Assembly (NCBI GenBank): GCA_937899715.1
Contig: CALCNX010000001.1
Location: forward strand, 1 to 13,537
Length of the DNA stretch: 13,537 nucleotides
Direction: 5' to 3'
Source of the DNA: an uncultured bacterium
Lineage (GTDB): Bacteria; Bacteroidota; Ignavibacteria; Kapaibacteriales; UBA4661
The position numbers and the translations under genes are program-made. Shown here in pieces: positions 4,745 to 12,787 of this stretch (position 1 is its first letter; the number at the start of each line of letters is the position of its first letter). The notes under the pieces were generated by a model that had not been told where the DNA came from, did no database searches, and saw nothing but the letters and a program-made list of their open reading frames with translations.

Positions 4745-7114
4745 ATGAAAAATCTACGACAATACCTTGTTTTTGCTGCTCTCTGTATCGCTTCGGCGGT
4801 ATTGGCACCGAAAAATATCTTTTCTCAGTCCCTCCTAAATACCTCTTTGCGCGGCATAATCTACGACGCAGAATCAAAGCAAGCTCTCATCGGCGCGACA
4901 GTCTTTGTACCGGGCACAAAATTCCGCGCTTCGACCGATAAAAACGGCGCTTTTCGCCTTGCCACCGCTACGCCGCCCGACAGTGTGGTCGTCTCGTACA
5001 TCGGCTTCAAATCAACCGTTGTGAAGGCACCATTTCGTGAAGCGCTGTCGGTTGCGCTTACGCCCGCCGAAGCAAGTTTGCAAAATGTGGTTGTCTCGGC
5101 AAGTCGTGAAGCGGCATTGCGCACCGAAGCGCCCGTCGCCATTAGCGTCGTTTCTTCCAAAATGCTGGACGAAACCAAGCCCAAACAGCTTTTTGAGTTG
5201 ATGAATAAAGTGCCGGGCGTAACGATGGTCAACCTTGGCAATGAACAGCATCAAATGGCAATTCGTCAACCATTCACAACCAATTCGTATTTTCTCTATA
5301 TGGAGGATGGTATTCCGTTGCGAGCGGCGGGCGTATTCAACCACAACGCGCTTATTGAAATGAATATGCTCGCTGTTTCGTCGGTGGAGGTGGTCAAAGG
5401 TCCTGCCTCGTCGCTGTATGGTTCCGAAGCAGTGGGCGGAGCGGTGAATTTTATTACGCTGCGTCCAACGGTTGTGCCAAGCCTGAAAGTCGGTTATCAA
5501 GGCGATAATTTCAATTATCATCGCGCACAAGTGAATGGTGGCGGTATGATTACGGAAAACTTCGGCATTTCCGGCGGCGGCTATTACGCTTCGCAAAAAA
5601 ACTCGTGGATGACGGGAACCGATTTTTCCAAGCTCTCTGTCAACCTTCGCGCCGACTACGCGCTGTCGGGTTCGGCAAAAATCATTCTCTCCGGCGCGTG
5701 GAACGATTACACCTCGCAGATGGGTGGCAGCGCGGACAGTGCGGGCTTTTACAATCGCAATTACCAAAGCCTTGCAGACTTTGCGTATCGCACCGTGAAA
5801 GCGGGTCGAGTGAGGGCAACGCTGGAGCAAAAATGGGATGACAAGAACGAATCGTTTCTCACGCTGTTTTATCGGAACAATAGCGTCGGTCAGCTTCCAA
5901 GCTATGCGTTCAAGCGGGTGAATAACAATCCGGCGATTGCGCACGGGCAAATTAACAGCAACGATTTCACGAGTTATGGCGTAGTAGCGCAGCACAGCGC
6001 AAAATTTGATTTTTTGAAGTCGAAATTGATTGCGGGCGTGAGCGTGGATTATACGCCGAACTCGCTGTGGGCATATTACATTCGCCTCAACCGCAATCCG
6101 CAAACGGGCATTTATACGGGCTACACGCCGCGCCCGGACTCAATGCTGACCAATTACAATGCCTATTTGCTCAATTCTGCCGCGTATGCGCAGTACGAAT
6201 TTGTGCCGATTGCAGGAGCGGAACATCTCAAAATTACGCTTGGCGCTCGGTACGACCGCTTGGATTTCCGATTTGTCAATAATCTTCCGCCCTCGTCATG
6301 GACAGGTGCGCCCAGTGAGCAGCGTGGTTTTAACGCTTTTACGCCGAAAGTGGGAGCTACATACGACATTGCCAATGGGAGCGGGGCATATCTCAATTTC
6401 TCGCAAGGTTTCTGCCCGCCAACGATTTCTCAGTTGTACAGCGGCGTGAAAGTGCCGAATCTTCAGCCTGCATATTTCAACAACTACGAAGTCGGCGGCT
6501 GGACAAGCCTGGTGGATGAAGCGCTCTATCTCGACATTGCGCTATATCAGATGGACGGTTTCAACGAACTGGTGAGCTATCTGCTGCCCGACAATTCCAC
6601 CGAGACCCGCAATAGCGGACAAACATTGCACAGAGGCGTAGAATTTGGCTTAACGTATAAGCCGAGCGATGAATGGTTCTTTCGCTTTGGCGGCACAAAC
6701 GCTCTTCATCAATTTGTGAAATACCAAACAAGCGAAGCCGTGCGCTTCGACGGCAACCGCATGGTGGGAGCACCCGACGTGACCATCAATACCGAACTGA
6801 CCTACCGACCCGCATGGTTACAGGGCTTTAGAGTTTCGGCGGAATGGCAGTATATCAGCCCCTTTTACACTGACAATGCGAATAAGTATCTGTACAATGA
6901 CGCAACGCTTTTTGGTTTGCGCGGTATCAGTTTTATGAATCTCCGTGCCGGATACCGTTTTGAGCATTTCGACGTTTTTCTGAACGCCATGAATATCACA
7001 AACGAACTCTATGCCACCAATGTAACGCGCGGTAATTTTGGTGCGACCTACACACCGTCTGCACCGCGTCTGCTCTCGTTTGGCGTACAATATACTTTTG
7101 CCGGAAAGGAATAA
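4745..7114 (+). CDS. TonB-dependent outer-membrane receptor, probable metal uptake
   Basis: This is a 789-residue receptor. The signal peptide is MKNLRQYLVFAALCIASAVLA and the mature part begins near QSLLNT. Residues 34-113 form a carboxypeptidase-regulatory-like domain (GIIYDAESKQALIGATVFV, TDKNGAFRL, VSYIGF). Residues 125-240 form the plug, with VEVVKGPASSLYGSEAVGGAVNFIT at its end. The rest is a 22-strand-type barrel that ends with an aromatic-rich strand (FGVQYTFAGKE). The plug carries EQHQMAIRQPF (His169, Met171) and VFNHNALIEMNML (His200), a His/Met-rich pattern that could bind metal near the channel. It imports its ligand using TonB/ExbBD energy; no TonB genes are in the window. The gap of 5 bases to the PepSY gene shows one operon. 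Siderophore or small metal complex is equally possible. Confidence 0.93.
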   Translation: MKNLRQYLVFAALCIASAVLAPKNIFSQSLLNTSLRGIIYDAESKQALIGATVFVPGTKFRASTDKNGAFRLATATPPDSVVVSYIGFKSTVVKAPFREALSVALTPAEASLQNVVVSASREAALRTEAPVAISVVSSKMLDETKPKQLFELMNKVPGVTMVNLGNEQHQMAIRQPFTTNSYFLYMEDGIPLRAAGVFNHNALIEMNMLAVSSVEVVKGPASSLYGSEAVGGAVNFITLRPTVVPSLKVGYQGDNFNYHRAQVNGGGMITENFGISGGGYYASQKNSWMTGTDFSKLSVNLRADYALSGSAKIILSGAWNDYTSQMGGSADSAGFYNRNYQSLADFAYRTVKAGRVRATLEQKWDDKNESFLTLFYRNNSVGQLPSYAFKRVNNNPAIAHGQINSNDFTSYGVVAQHSAKFDFLKSKLIAGVSVDYTPNSLWAYYIRLNRNPQTGIYTGYTPRPDSMLTNYNAYLLNSAAYAQYEFVPIAGAEHLKITLGARYDRLDFRFVNNLPPSSWTGAPSEQRGFNAFTPKVGATYDIANGSGAYLNFSQGFCPPTISQLYSGVKVPNLQPAYFNNYEVGGWTSLVDEALYLDIALYQMDGFNELVSYLLPDNSTETRNSGQTLHRGVEFGLTYKPSDEWFFRFGGTNALHQFVKYQTSEAVRFDGNRMVGAPDVTINTELTYRPAWLQGFRVSAEWQYISPFYTDNANKYLYNDATLFGLRGISFMNLRAGYRFEHFDVFLNAMNITNELYATNVTRGNFGATYTPSAPRLLSFGVQYTFAGKE

Positions 7115-7119
7115 TTACC

Positions 7120-8772
7120 ATGCAACCTAACGATACAATTTCTCCAACAATGGAAAATCAAACAGAAACCCAAACACTCGACACAACCTTACTGCGGAGT
7201 GAGACAACCCAATCTGAAACCCCACCACAATCTCATGCGCCCGGAATCCGCATAAAAGCTGCATTGAAGCGCAATGCGTTCAATCTTCACCGTTGGATAA
7301 GCCTAGCGGCTCTTGTTCCTGTGCTGATGTGGTCGCTCTCCGGCACATCGCACCCGTTTATGGCGCATTGGTTCAAGCCGCCGATAGCAAAAGAGTTTTT
7401 GCTACCGAAACCGATTGACCAAAGTGCCGTTCAGATGCCGCTTCGGGAGGCATTGCAGGGAAACGGAATTGCTGAAATCCGGCAATTCCACCTTGCGGCG
7501 TTGAATGGCAAAACGTACTATCAAGTGCAAATTTCGCCAACATCAGAAAGTATCTACCTCGACACTCGCACGGGAACTCGTCTGGCAAACGGCGATAGGG
7601 AATATGCAATTTCGCTGGCAAAGCAGTATGTGGGTAATGCTACGGCAACCGTAACGGAAACCCGCTTTATCACTCAGTTCACGGACGAGTATCGCTATGT
7701 CAATCGCCTTTTGCCGGTATGGAAAGTATCGTTTGCCGAGGGCGGTTATGACGTGTATGTGGAAACGGCTTCGGGGCGTATGGGAACGTACAACACGCCA
7801 CTTAGGAAAGCCTTTGCACTTGTGTTTTTGTACTGTCATAATTGGGGCTTTCTGAATGCGCTTGAGCCGATGCGCTTGGGTGTGATTGTGCTGGCACTCA
7901 GCGTAATAATTGCGACGGCTCTTTCCGGCATTGTCTTGTATATTTTTCTGTGGAATAAACGCAAACAGCGCATCGTGACAGGTTTGCGGAAGTATCACCG
8001 CTCCATTGGTATTGCGGTCTCCATCTCGACGCTGACGTTTGCTTCGAGCGGTTTGTACCATGCGTTACACAAAGACCGACTTGCGGACGAGGCGGGGCAA
8101 GCGAGTGTTCAAGTTACATTCAAGGCGGAAGAGTTGAATTTTGGCGCAAAAGAAGCAGGTTTTGTGAGTGCGCCGATGTTCAATGTGTCGGCAGTGCGCT
8201 TGAATGGCGGCGCACAAGGCGGTGTGCAGTACCGATTCGCACACAGTATCAATCCTGATGCGGCGGATGAATGTTGTGCTCCGATGCAGAGCGCTGCTCA
8301 AAGTGCGCAATCAAGTAAAGACGGCAAACAATCGCCGCAAATCAAAGTGGCAACGTATTTTGATGCTGCGACAGGGAAGCCCATTCCGGCAGGCGACATC
8401 AAGTACGCGAGGGCAGTCGCAGAGCAGCTTACGGGCATTAACACCGCAACGGTAGCAAATGAAAGTCTCGTGACGGAGTTCAAAGGCGAATATGGTTTCA
8501 TCAATAAACGACTACCTGTGCAGCGCCTAGAGCTTGCTACGCCTGACAAGCGTACGCTCTATGTGGAAACAGGAAGCGGAACGCTTGCGGCGGATGTTGT
8601 GAATAGCGACCGTCTGGAGGGATTTTCCTTTGCGTACATTCACAAATTAGAGTTCTTGAAGCCGCTTGGGAAGGATATTCGTGACGGTGCGGCAGTAGGA
8701 CTTGGTTTTTTGAATAGTTTGGTTGCCGTCTTAGGAGTGGTGGTGTTTGTACGCCTACCGAAAAAGCAGTGA
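7120..8772 (+). CDS. PepSY-domain inner-membrane protein with internal duplication
   Basis: This is a 550-residue PepSY-TM family (PiuB-like, COG3182) protein. The first 45 residues are a polar Thr/Gln/Ser cytoplasmic leader; ATG 7150 is an alternative start. It is built from two copies of one unit: TM, periplasmic PepSY domain, TM. Unit 1 has NLHRWIS (His57), ITQFTDEYRYVNRLLPVWKV, YVETASG and CHNWGFLNAL (His240). Unit 2 has KYHRSIG (His293), VTEFKGEYGFINKRLPVQRL, YVETGSG and IHKLEFLKPL (His508). Membrane segments lie near residues 60-80, 253-276, 297-314 and 520-545. The paired His could hold haem or metal, as suggested for membrane reductases of this group. A Cys-Cys pair (386-387) sits in unit 2. 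Operon partner of the TonB receptor 5 bases upstream; a role in reducing or moving the imported metal is inferred. Followed by a strong terminator. Confidence 0.9.
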   Translation: MQPNDTISPTMENQTETQTLDTTLLRSETTQSETPPQSHAPGIRIKAALKRNAFNLHRWISLAALVPVLMWSLSGTSHPFMAHWFKPPIAKEFLLPKPIDQSAVQMPLREALQGNGIAEIRQFHLAALNGKTYYQVQISPTSESIYLDTRTGTRLANGDREYAISLAKQYVGNATATVTETRFITQFTDEYRYVNRLLPVWKVSFAEGGYDVYVETASGRMGTYNTPLRKAFALVFLYCHNWGFLNALEPMRLGVIVLALSVIIATALSGIVLYIFLWNKRKQRIVTGLRKYHRSIGIAVSISTLTFASSGLYHALHKDRLADEAGQASVQVTFKAEELNFGAKEAGFVSAPMFNVSAVRLNGGAQGGVQYRFAHSINPDAADECCAPMQSAAQSAQSSKDGKQSPQIKVATYFDAATGKPIPAGDIKYARAVAEQLTGINTATVANESLVTEFKGEYGFINKRLPVQRLELATPDKRTLYVETGSGTLAADVVNSDRLEGFSFAYIHKLEFLKPLGKDIRDGAAVGLGFLNSLVAVLGVVVFVRLPKKQ

Positions 8773-8790
8773 AGGCGAATATGTCAAAAG

Positions 8791-8826
8791 AGCCCTTCAA
8801 ACTCAAGATTTGAAGGGCTTTTTTTT
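8791..8826 (+). terminator. Strong intrinsic terminator after the PepSY gene
   Basis: AGCCCTTCAAA (8791-8801) pairs perfectly with TTTGAAGGGCT (8809-8819), an 11-bp stem with a 7-nt loop, followed directly by a run of seven T. It starts 18 bases after the PepSY stop and ends the receptor operon. A near copy of the inner hairpin sits at 12726-12748. Confidence 0.93.
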
Positions 8827-8957
8827 GGAGCTTTAGGTGAAATGTGTCAAATTGCATCGAAGTGGTATTTTGGTAAAGCAGAGGTTTTCTCCAGTCTATG
8901 GAGCAGGGAGATAGTGTAGCCTGACTAAGTTTATGATTATAAAAGATATACCTGTTT

Positions 8958-9911
8958 ATGAGAAAGCTCTTTTCATCTCTAGGGAAAATTTTGCAACGCC
9001 CTTTTCCCCTTATGGGAGCAACCACCCATTCCGCTCTTGCAATATCTTTTGGTGTTGGGATATTTATTACTGTCTTTCTAATTGCTTTTCCACCTCTTGA
9101 TCTTGGTAGTCATGTTGTGCCTGAAATATATTTTTTTGCTTCAGTTTATGGTTTGATTTGCTGCCTTGTCGTACTCTTTAACTTTTTCGTAATTCCGCAC
9201 CTCTTTCCCCGAATCTTCGTTGAAGAGGGCTGGACTATTGGTAAGCATTTGGGATATTGCTTGTGGGAAGCAATAACGATTGGTCTTGGCAATATCTGCT
9301 ATTCGGTGTTGCAGTTTGAACTTTCACTATCCATTTTCACTATTTGGATATTTCTGGGCATAACACTATTGATTGGTATTTTTCCAACATTATTTATAAC
9401 CTTATTGTTGGAACGACACTTATTACAACGCAACATCTCCGAAGCAAATCGTATAGCGGAATATCTTCATTTAACACAACTCCAAGACAAAATTCAAACA
9501 GACTCTCACTCAATATCAAATGATCTGTTTTCCGATAATTTTCATCACCCTGAAAAACCTTTACCAACGATTATATTGGAAGGAACCGGTGCAAAAGAAC
9601 GCTTTGAGTCTTTGCCAAATACGATTGTCTGCTTACAAGCGAATGGGAATTACGTTACCATTTATTATCTCAACGATAACAAAGAATGTAAAGCAGAAAT
9701 GCTCCGAATGACTCTTAAATCAGCAGAAACCATCACAACTGCCTATTCTCACATTATTCGCTGCCACAAATCGTATATCGTTAATCTTGAATATGTTAAT
9801 AATATAACCGGTTACGCCCAAGGGTATAAACTCCACATTCCCACTCTCGACTTCCTCATACCAGTCTCCCGAAACTTCCAAGACCAAGTTCTTCATGCAT
9901 TAGGGCGGTAA
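8958..9911 (+). CDS. Membrane-anchored LytTR-family transcriptional regulator
   Basis: This is a 317-residue protein. Four membrane helices lie near residues 25-47, 56-83, 98-118 and 127-150, followed by a linker of about 65 residues. The C-terminal LytTR DNA-binding domain (about 219-316) shows IVCLQANGNYVTIYY, LRMTLKSAETI, IIRCHKSYIVNLEYVNNI and IPVSRNF, all standard for the AlgR/LytR fold. There is no receiver domain and no histidine kinase next to it, so the signal probably passes straight from the membrane part to DNA. Such TM-LytTR one-component regulators are common in Bacteroidota. The ATG at 8958 follows the receptor-operon terminator and has its own 131-base upstream region without a clear promoter or ribosome site. 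Target genes are unknown; the MCP gene downstream, with an inverted repeat ahead of it, is one candidate. Confidence 0.88.
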   Translation: MRKLFSSLGKILQRPFPLMGATTHSALAISFGVGIFITVFLIAFPPLDLGSHVVPEIYFFASVYGLICCLVVLFNFFVIPHLFPRIFVEEGWTIGKHLGYCLWEAITIGLGNICYSVLQFELSLSIFTIWIFLGITLLIGIFPTLFITLLLERHLLQRNISEANRIAEYLHLTQLQDKIQTDSHSISNDLFSDNFHHPEKPLPTIILEGTGAKERFESLPNTIVCLQANGNYVTIYYLNDNKECKAEMLRMTLKSAETITTAYSHIIRCHKSYIVNLEYVNNITGYAQGYKLHIPTLDFLIPVSRNFQDQVLHALGR

Positions 9912-9942
9912 GTTTCTTTTCCGAGTAAGTAATTTATTATCA

Positions 9943-10016
9943 GTGTTTTGTGATAAAAAGCTGTGGTAACATTTTATCCCAACATTGCTCAAATGTAGTT
10001 ATTCATCACAAAATAC
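9943..10016. promoter_or_regulatory. Spaced inverted repeat between the LytTR and MCP genes
   Basis: GTGTTTTGTGAT (9943-9954) is repeated in inverse as ATCACAAAATAC (10005-10016), 11 of 12 bases complementary, with 50 bases between the arms. It lies about 100 bases before the MCP start in an intergenic stretch (9912-10118) with no other recognised signal. It could be a paired regulator site or a long-loop RNA stem. Confidence 0.35.
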
Positions 10017-10118
10017 GTTGCTCTCATCCCATTTCTAAAACAGGGGCTGAAGTTTTTGGTAATTTTCTTGCACAATTTATGACAATGAAAAGACCAACTT
10101 TTGTACAGAGGAATGGTT

Positions 10119-11882
10119 ATGAAAGAAAAAATTACCAAAGCGATAGAGTGGTTCATTCCTGTAAAGTTTCAGAAAGGAACTGAGGAATATCGAATCTCAA
10201 GGCTTATTGTCGTGTACAGCTTTATTACAGCTAGTACGGGGCTGAGTTATATTCCTCTCTACTATGTCAGTGGTTTTTATTCTGGTTGTTGGGTGATGCT
10301 GAGTGCTGTGTGCATTTTTATCGGGATTCCCTTTGTTGTTCGTCGAACTGGCTTGACAATGGTGTGTGCAAACCTATGTGCAGCGACGGTAACAGCAGTT
10401 CTCACATATATCATTTTTGCCTCCGGCGGTATTCACTCTCCTGTGTGTTCGTGGATGCCTATGCCCAGCATGATTGCTTTTTTGCTTTTGGAGAGACGTT
10501 GGGGAAATATATGGGCTGCCATTTGTTCCGTTATTGTTTGTGTCTTTTGGGGTATTGCGATGGCGGGTATTCATCTTCCATTGCTCTATGACGCGAAGTG
10601 GCAGATACTGTATTCCGGCTTAGGTTTTTTTGGGGTCATTATTGTCTTTACTACTCTTACGACCATTTTTTATTCTTCTCAGAAAAAAGCACACAAAGCC
10701 CTAGAAGCAGAAAAAGCCTCCGTGCAACAGCGCGTAGAAGAAGCAGTTTTGGCGTTACAGCAAGAACAAGCGGCAGCCCGTAATAAAGACGAAGAAATTC
10801 TGCGTGCTTCCGAAGATCTACAAACCTATCTTGAAAGCAGTATTACGACGATATTACATGAAATGGAAAAATTCTCCACCGGAGACCTGACAGTGAGCGT
10901 TTCTTCCGATGCGACCAATAATATCGGGCATTTGTACAAGGGGTTCAACCACGCTATTGAGAAGATGCGATCTCTGGTCGGCAAGGTAAGCGATATAGTC
11001 GTCAAAACAGCAGATGTTGCGCGTGAGATAGCTTCCCATGCCGAAAATGTCAATTTGGGGATGCAACTCCAATCGGAGCAAATCACTGCTATTTCTAGCG
11101 CCATGCAAGAAATGACCGAAGCAGGCGAACACAGCGCAAATCAGGCACTTGTCGCAGAGCAGGAAGCAGAAAAGGCGGAATCCGAAGCAGAGCATGGTAG
11201 CGAGGTCGTCGGTTCGACTATTGAGGCAGTATTGAATATATCTGAAGTGGTAACGCGAGCCTCAAAATCGATAGAAGAATTGGGCAGAAGTAGTGAGGAA
11301 ATTGGAGAAATAACACTGATTATTAATGACATTGCAAATCAGACCAATTTACTGGCATTGAACGCTTCAATCGAAGCGGCACGTGCGGGTGAGCATGGAA
11401 GGGGTTTTGCTATTGTCGTCGATGAAGTACGAAAGTTATCCGAACGAACACAAAAAGCAACGAAAGAAATAGCCGGTACCGTGAAGAAGATTCAGGAACA
11501 CACAAAAGAAGCGGTTCGAGAGATGGCAATAGGAAAAGTTGAAATTGGGAAAGGGCGTGAAACAGCCTCGCAAGCCAGAGGATCATTAATGAAGATTATT
11601 GGTAGAGCGCGAAGAGTGGCACTCATCGTCGGGCAATTTGCGGCAGCGAACGAAGAGCAAACAAAAACTGCATCTGATATTTTACTAAGTGTTGAAGAAA
11701 TACAGCGCATTACAGAAGAATCCGTCCGAGCGATGCATACCACTCTTTCAAGCGTCTATCACTTGGAAGAAGTTAGCAGTACGCTTAATGATTCTATTAA
11801 ACAGTTCAAAATACGAGAAGAACCTGCAGTAATTCCTTTAGATACTAGCGTCAGTAATTTACGCTTAGTAAAACATCGCTAG
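10119..11882 (+). CDS. Methyl-accepting chemotaxis protein with six-TM sensor
   Basis: This is a 587-residue receptor. Six membrane helices fill residues 25-190 with almost no periplasmic domain; between them lies ASGGIHSPVCSWMPMPS, so sensing is probably within the membrane or by a partner. A coiled-coil linker (KKAHKALEAEKASVQQRVEEAV) and a HAMP-like segment (MEKFSTGDLTVSVSSDATNNIGHLYKGFNHAIEKM) follow. The MCP hairpin tip, DIANQTNLLALNASIEAARAGEHGRGFAIVVDEVRKLSERT, starts at residue 404 and is near-canonical for CheA/CheW binding. No C-terminal CheR docking pentapeptide is present. The open frame begins at a TTG at 10101, but AGAGGA at 10106-10111 sits 7 bases before ATG 10119, which is the better start. 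A globin and an Hpt gene follow on the same strand, suggesting a shared sensory role. Confidence 0.92.
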   Translation: MKEKITKAIEWFIPVKFQKGTEEYRISRLIVVYSFITASTGLSYIPLYYVSGFYSGCWVMLSAVCIFIGIPFVVRRTGLTMVCANLCAATVTAVLTYIIFASGGIHSPVCSWMPMPSMIAFLLLERRWGNIWAAICSVIVCVFWGIAMAGIHLPLLYDAKWQILYSGLGFFGVIIVFTTLTTIFYSSQKKAHKALEAEKASVQQRVEEAVLALQQEQAAARNKDEEILRASEDLQTYLESSITTILHEMEKFSTGDLTVSVSSDATNNIGHLYKGFNHAIEKMRSLVGKVSDIVVKTADVAREIASHAENVNLGMQLQSEQITAISSAMQEMTEAGEHSANQALVAEQEAEKAESEAEHGSEVVGSTIEAVLNISEVVTRASKSIEELGRSSEEIGEITLIINDIANQTNLLALNASIEAARAGEHGRGFAIVVDEVRKLSERTQKATKEIAGTVKKIQEHTKEAVREMAIGKVEIGKGRETASQARGSLMKIIGRARRVALIVGQFAAANEEQTKTASDILLSVEEIQRITEESVRAMHTTLSSVYHLEEVSSTLNDSIKQFKIREEPAVIPLDTSVSNLRLVKHR

Positions 11883-11959
11883 TACGATTGAGGTCATACC
11901 AAACTACAAATTCACTTTGTTCATTTTTTTTACTTCATTTTTCAAAAGGATCAATTATT

Positions 11960-12385
11960 ATGACACAGATAGAAATCGCTTTGGTGCAGAGTACGTTTTC
12001 CAAAGTCATGCCGATAGAAGAAACCGCAGCAACACTTTTCTATAATAAACTCTTCGAGCTTGATCCTTCAACTAAGGTATTGTTTGCTCATACAGATATG
12101 AACAAACAAAAAAAGGTTCTAATGAGCACCCTCAAAACCGTTGTTTATAGTTTAGAAGATTTTGAAACCGTACAATCTTCCGTTGAAGCACTTGGAAAAC
12201 GCCACGTACGCTATAAAGTCGAAGAAAAACATTACACAGTAGTCGGTCAAGCATTGATATGGGCGTTATCTCAGGGGCTAGGGAATGATTTTACTCCTGA
12301 TGTTAAGGCTGCATGGATTTCGGCATATACTTTTTTGGCAAATATTATGATGGACTCTGCAAAAAAAACTGCTGTGAGCAAATAA
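11960..12385 (+). CDS. Single-domain bacterial globin (Vitreoscilla haemoglobin / sensor-globin type)
   Basis: This is a 141-residue haem protein, the length of one 3-over-3 globin domain. Expected pocket residues are present: Tyr28 (B10), Phe42 (CD1, in VLFAHTD), Gln50 (E7) and proximal His82 (F8, in LGKRHVRY), followed by HYTVVGQALIWAL as in Vitreoscilla haemoglobin (HYPIVGQELL) and Trp119 in helix H. TyrB10/GlnE7 usually gives tight O2 or NO binding (family knowledge). There is no reductase domain, so this is not a flavohaemoglobin. The open frame reaches back to 11888, but AAAAGGA at 11944-11950 and the family start support ATG 11960. It sits 77 bases after the MCP and 56 before the Hpt gene. 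Likely roles: O2/NO sensing for the MCP, or NO detoxification. The signalling role is inference from context. Confidence 0.88.
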   Translation: MTQIEIALVQSTFSKVMPIEETAATLFYNKLFELDPSTKVLFAHTDMNKQKKVLMSTLKTVVYSLEDFETVQSSVEALGKRHVRYKVEEKHYTVVGQALIWALSQGLGNDFTPDVKAAWISAYTFLANIMMDSAKKTAVSK

Positions 12386-12441
12386 CCAGGCGTGTTGTTG
12401 GTCAATAAACATGATATATTTACCCTTTTTCAATACCAACG

Positions 12442-12777
12442 ATGAGACTCTCAAGTGATAAAATTATTCTGGAGTTGCTACCGGAATTTGTTTCGGACTG
12501 GCTGCACGATATAGAAACCGAATTTGTTGAAATTCTCGTTCATCAAGACCAATCACGCCTCTATAGATTTGGGCATACGCTCAAAGGGTCGTGCCTGCAA
12601 TTTGGTTTAGAAGAGCCTGCCGAATTGGGCGTTGTTCTGATGGAACTCTCCGAAACGGAAAACTGGGGTGTCGCTCACCTGATGCAGGAACCGCTCCGTG
12701 CTTGTTTTGTCAATATTAAGAAAATGCTTCAAACTCAAGGCTTGAAGCAAACAATGTTCCTCAATGAACCTTTTTGA
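12442..12777 (+). CDS. Stand-alone histidine phosphotransfer (Hpt) domain protein
   Basis: This is a 111-residue protein, essentially one Hpt four-helix domain. The phosphorylation motif FGHTLKGSCLQFGLEEPAELG places the phospho-accepting residue at His45, followed by the conserved Leu-Lys-Gly-Ser. The usual flanking helices are IETEFVEIL before and LGVVLMELSE after. It would pass phosphate between a hybrid kinase and a response regulator, or act as a detached CheA-P1-like domain; no kinase or receiver gene is in the window. Its place right after the MCP and globin suggests one sensory unit. The ATG at 12442 has no clear Shine-Dalgarno. A 7-bp hairpin (12726-12748) lies in its last codons, and its end overlaps a possible upstream start of the next gene at 12764. 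Confidence 0.82.
   Translation: MRLSSDKIILELLPEFVSDWLHDIETEFVEILVHQDQSRLYRFGHTLKGSCLQFGLEEPAELGVVLMELSETENWGVAHLMQEPLRACFVNIKKMLQTQGLKQTMFLNEPF
12726..12748. repeat. Hairpin inside the Hpt gene, near copy of the PepSY terminator hairpin
   Basis: GCTTCAA (12726-12732) pairs with TTGAAGC (12742-12748). The inner 21 bases (12727-12747) match bases 8795-8815 of the terminator after the PepSY gene at 19 of 21 positions, including the 13-base run CTTCAAACTCAAG. No T-run follows here. Confidence 0.45.
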
Positions 12778-12787
12778 GATTATTCTG

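Noticed and set aside
5012..6103. Long reverse-strand open frame (363 codons) inside the TonB receptor gene
   Set aside because: It lies wholly antisense to a well-supported gene, its product has no recognisable domain or signal, and its amino-acid make-up (many Arg, His, Ile) is what the reverse of this gene's codons gives.
7543..8061. Reverse-strand open frame (172 codons) inside the PepSY gene
   Set aside because: Antisense shadow of a gene with a clear internal duplication; no domain seen.
9950..10183. Small open frame (77 codons) between the LytTR and MCP genes
   Set aside because: It runs into the MCP gene in another frame, shows no motif or signal peptide, and has no supported start.
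11960..12385. Flavohaemoglobin (hmp)
   Set aside because: Only the globin domain is present; no FAD or NAD reductase domain follows before the stop.
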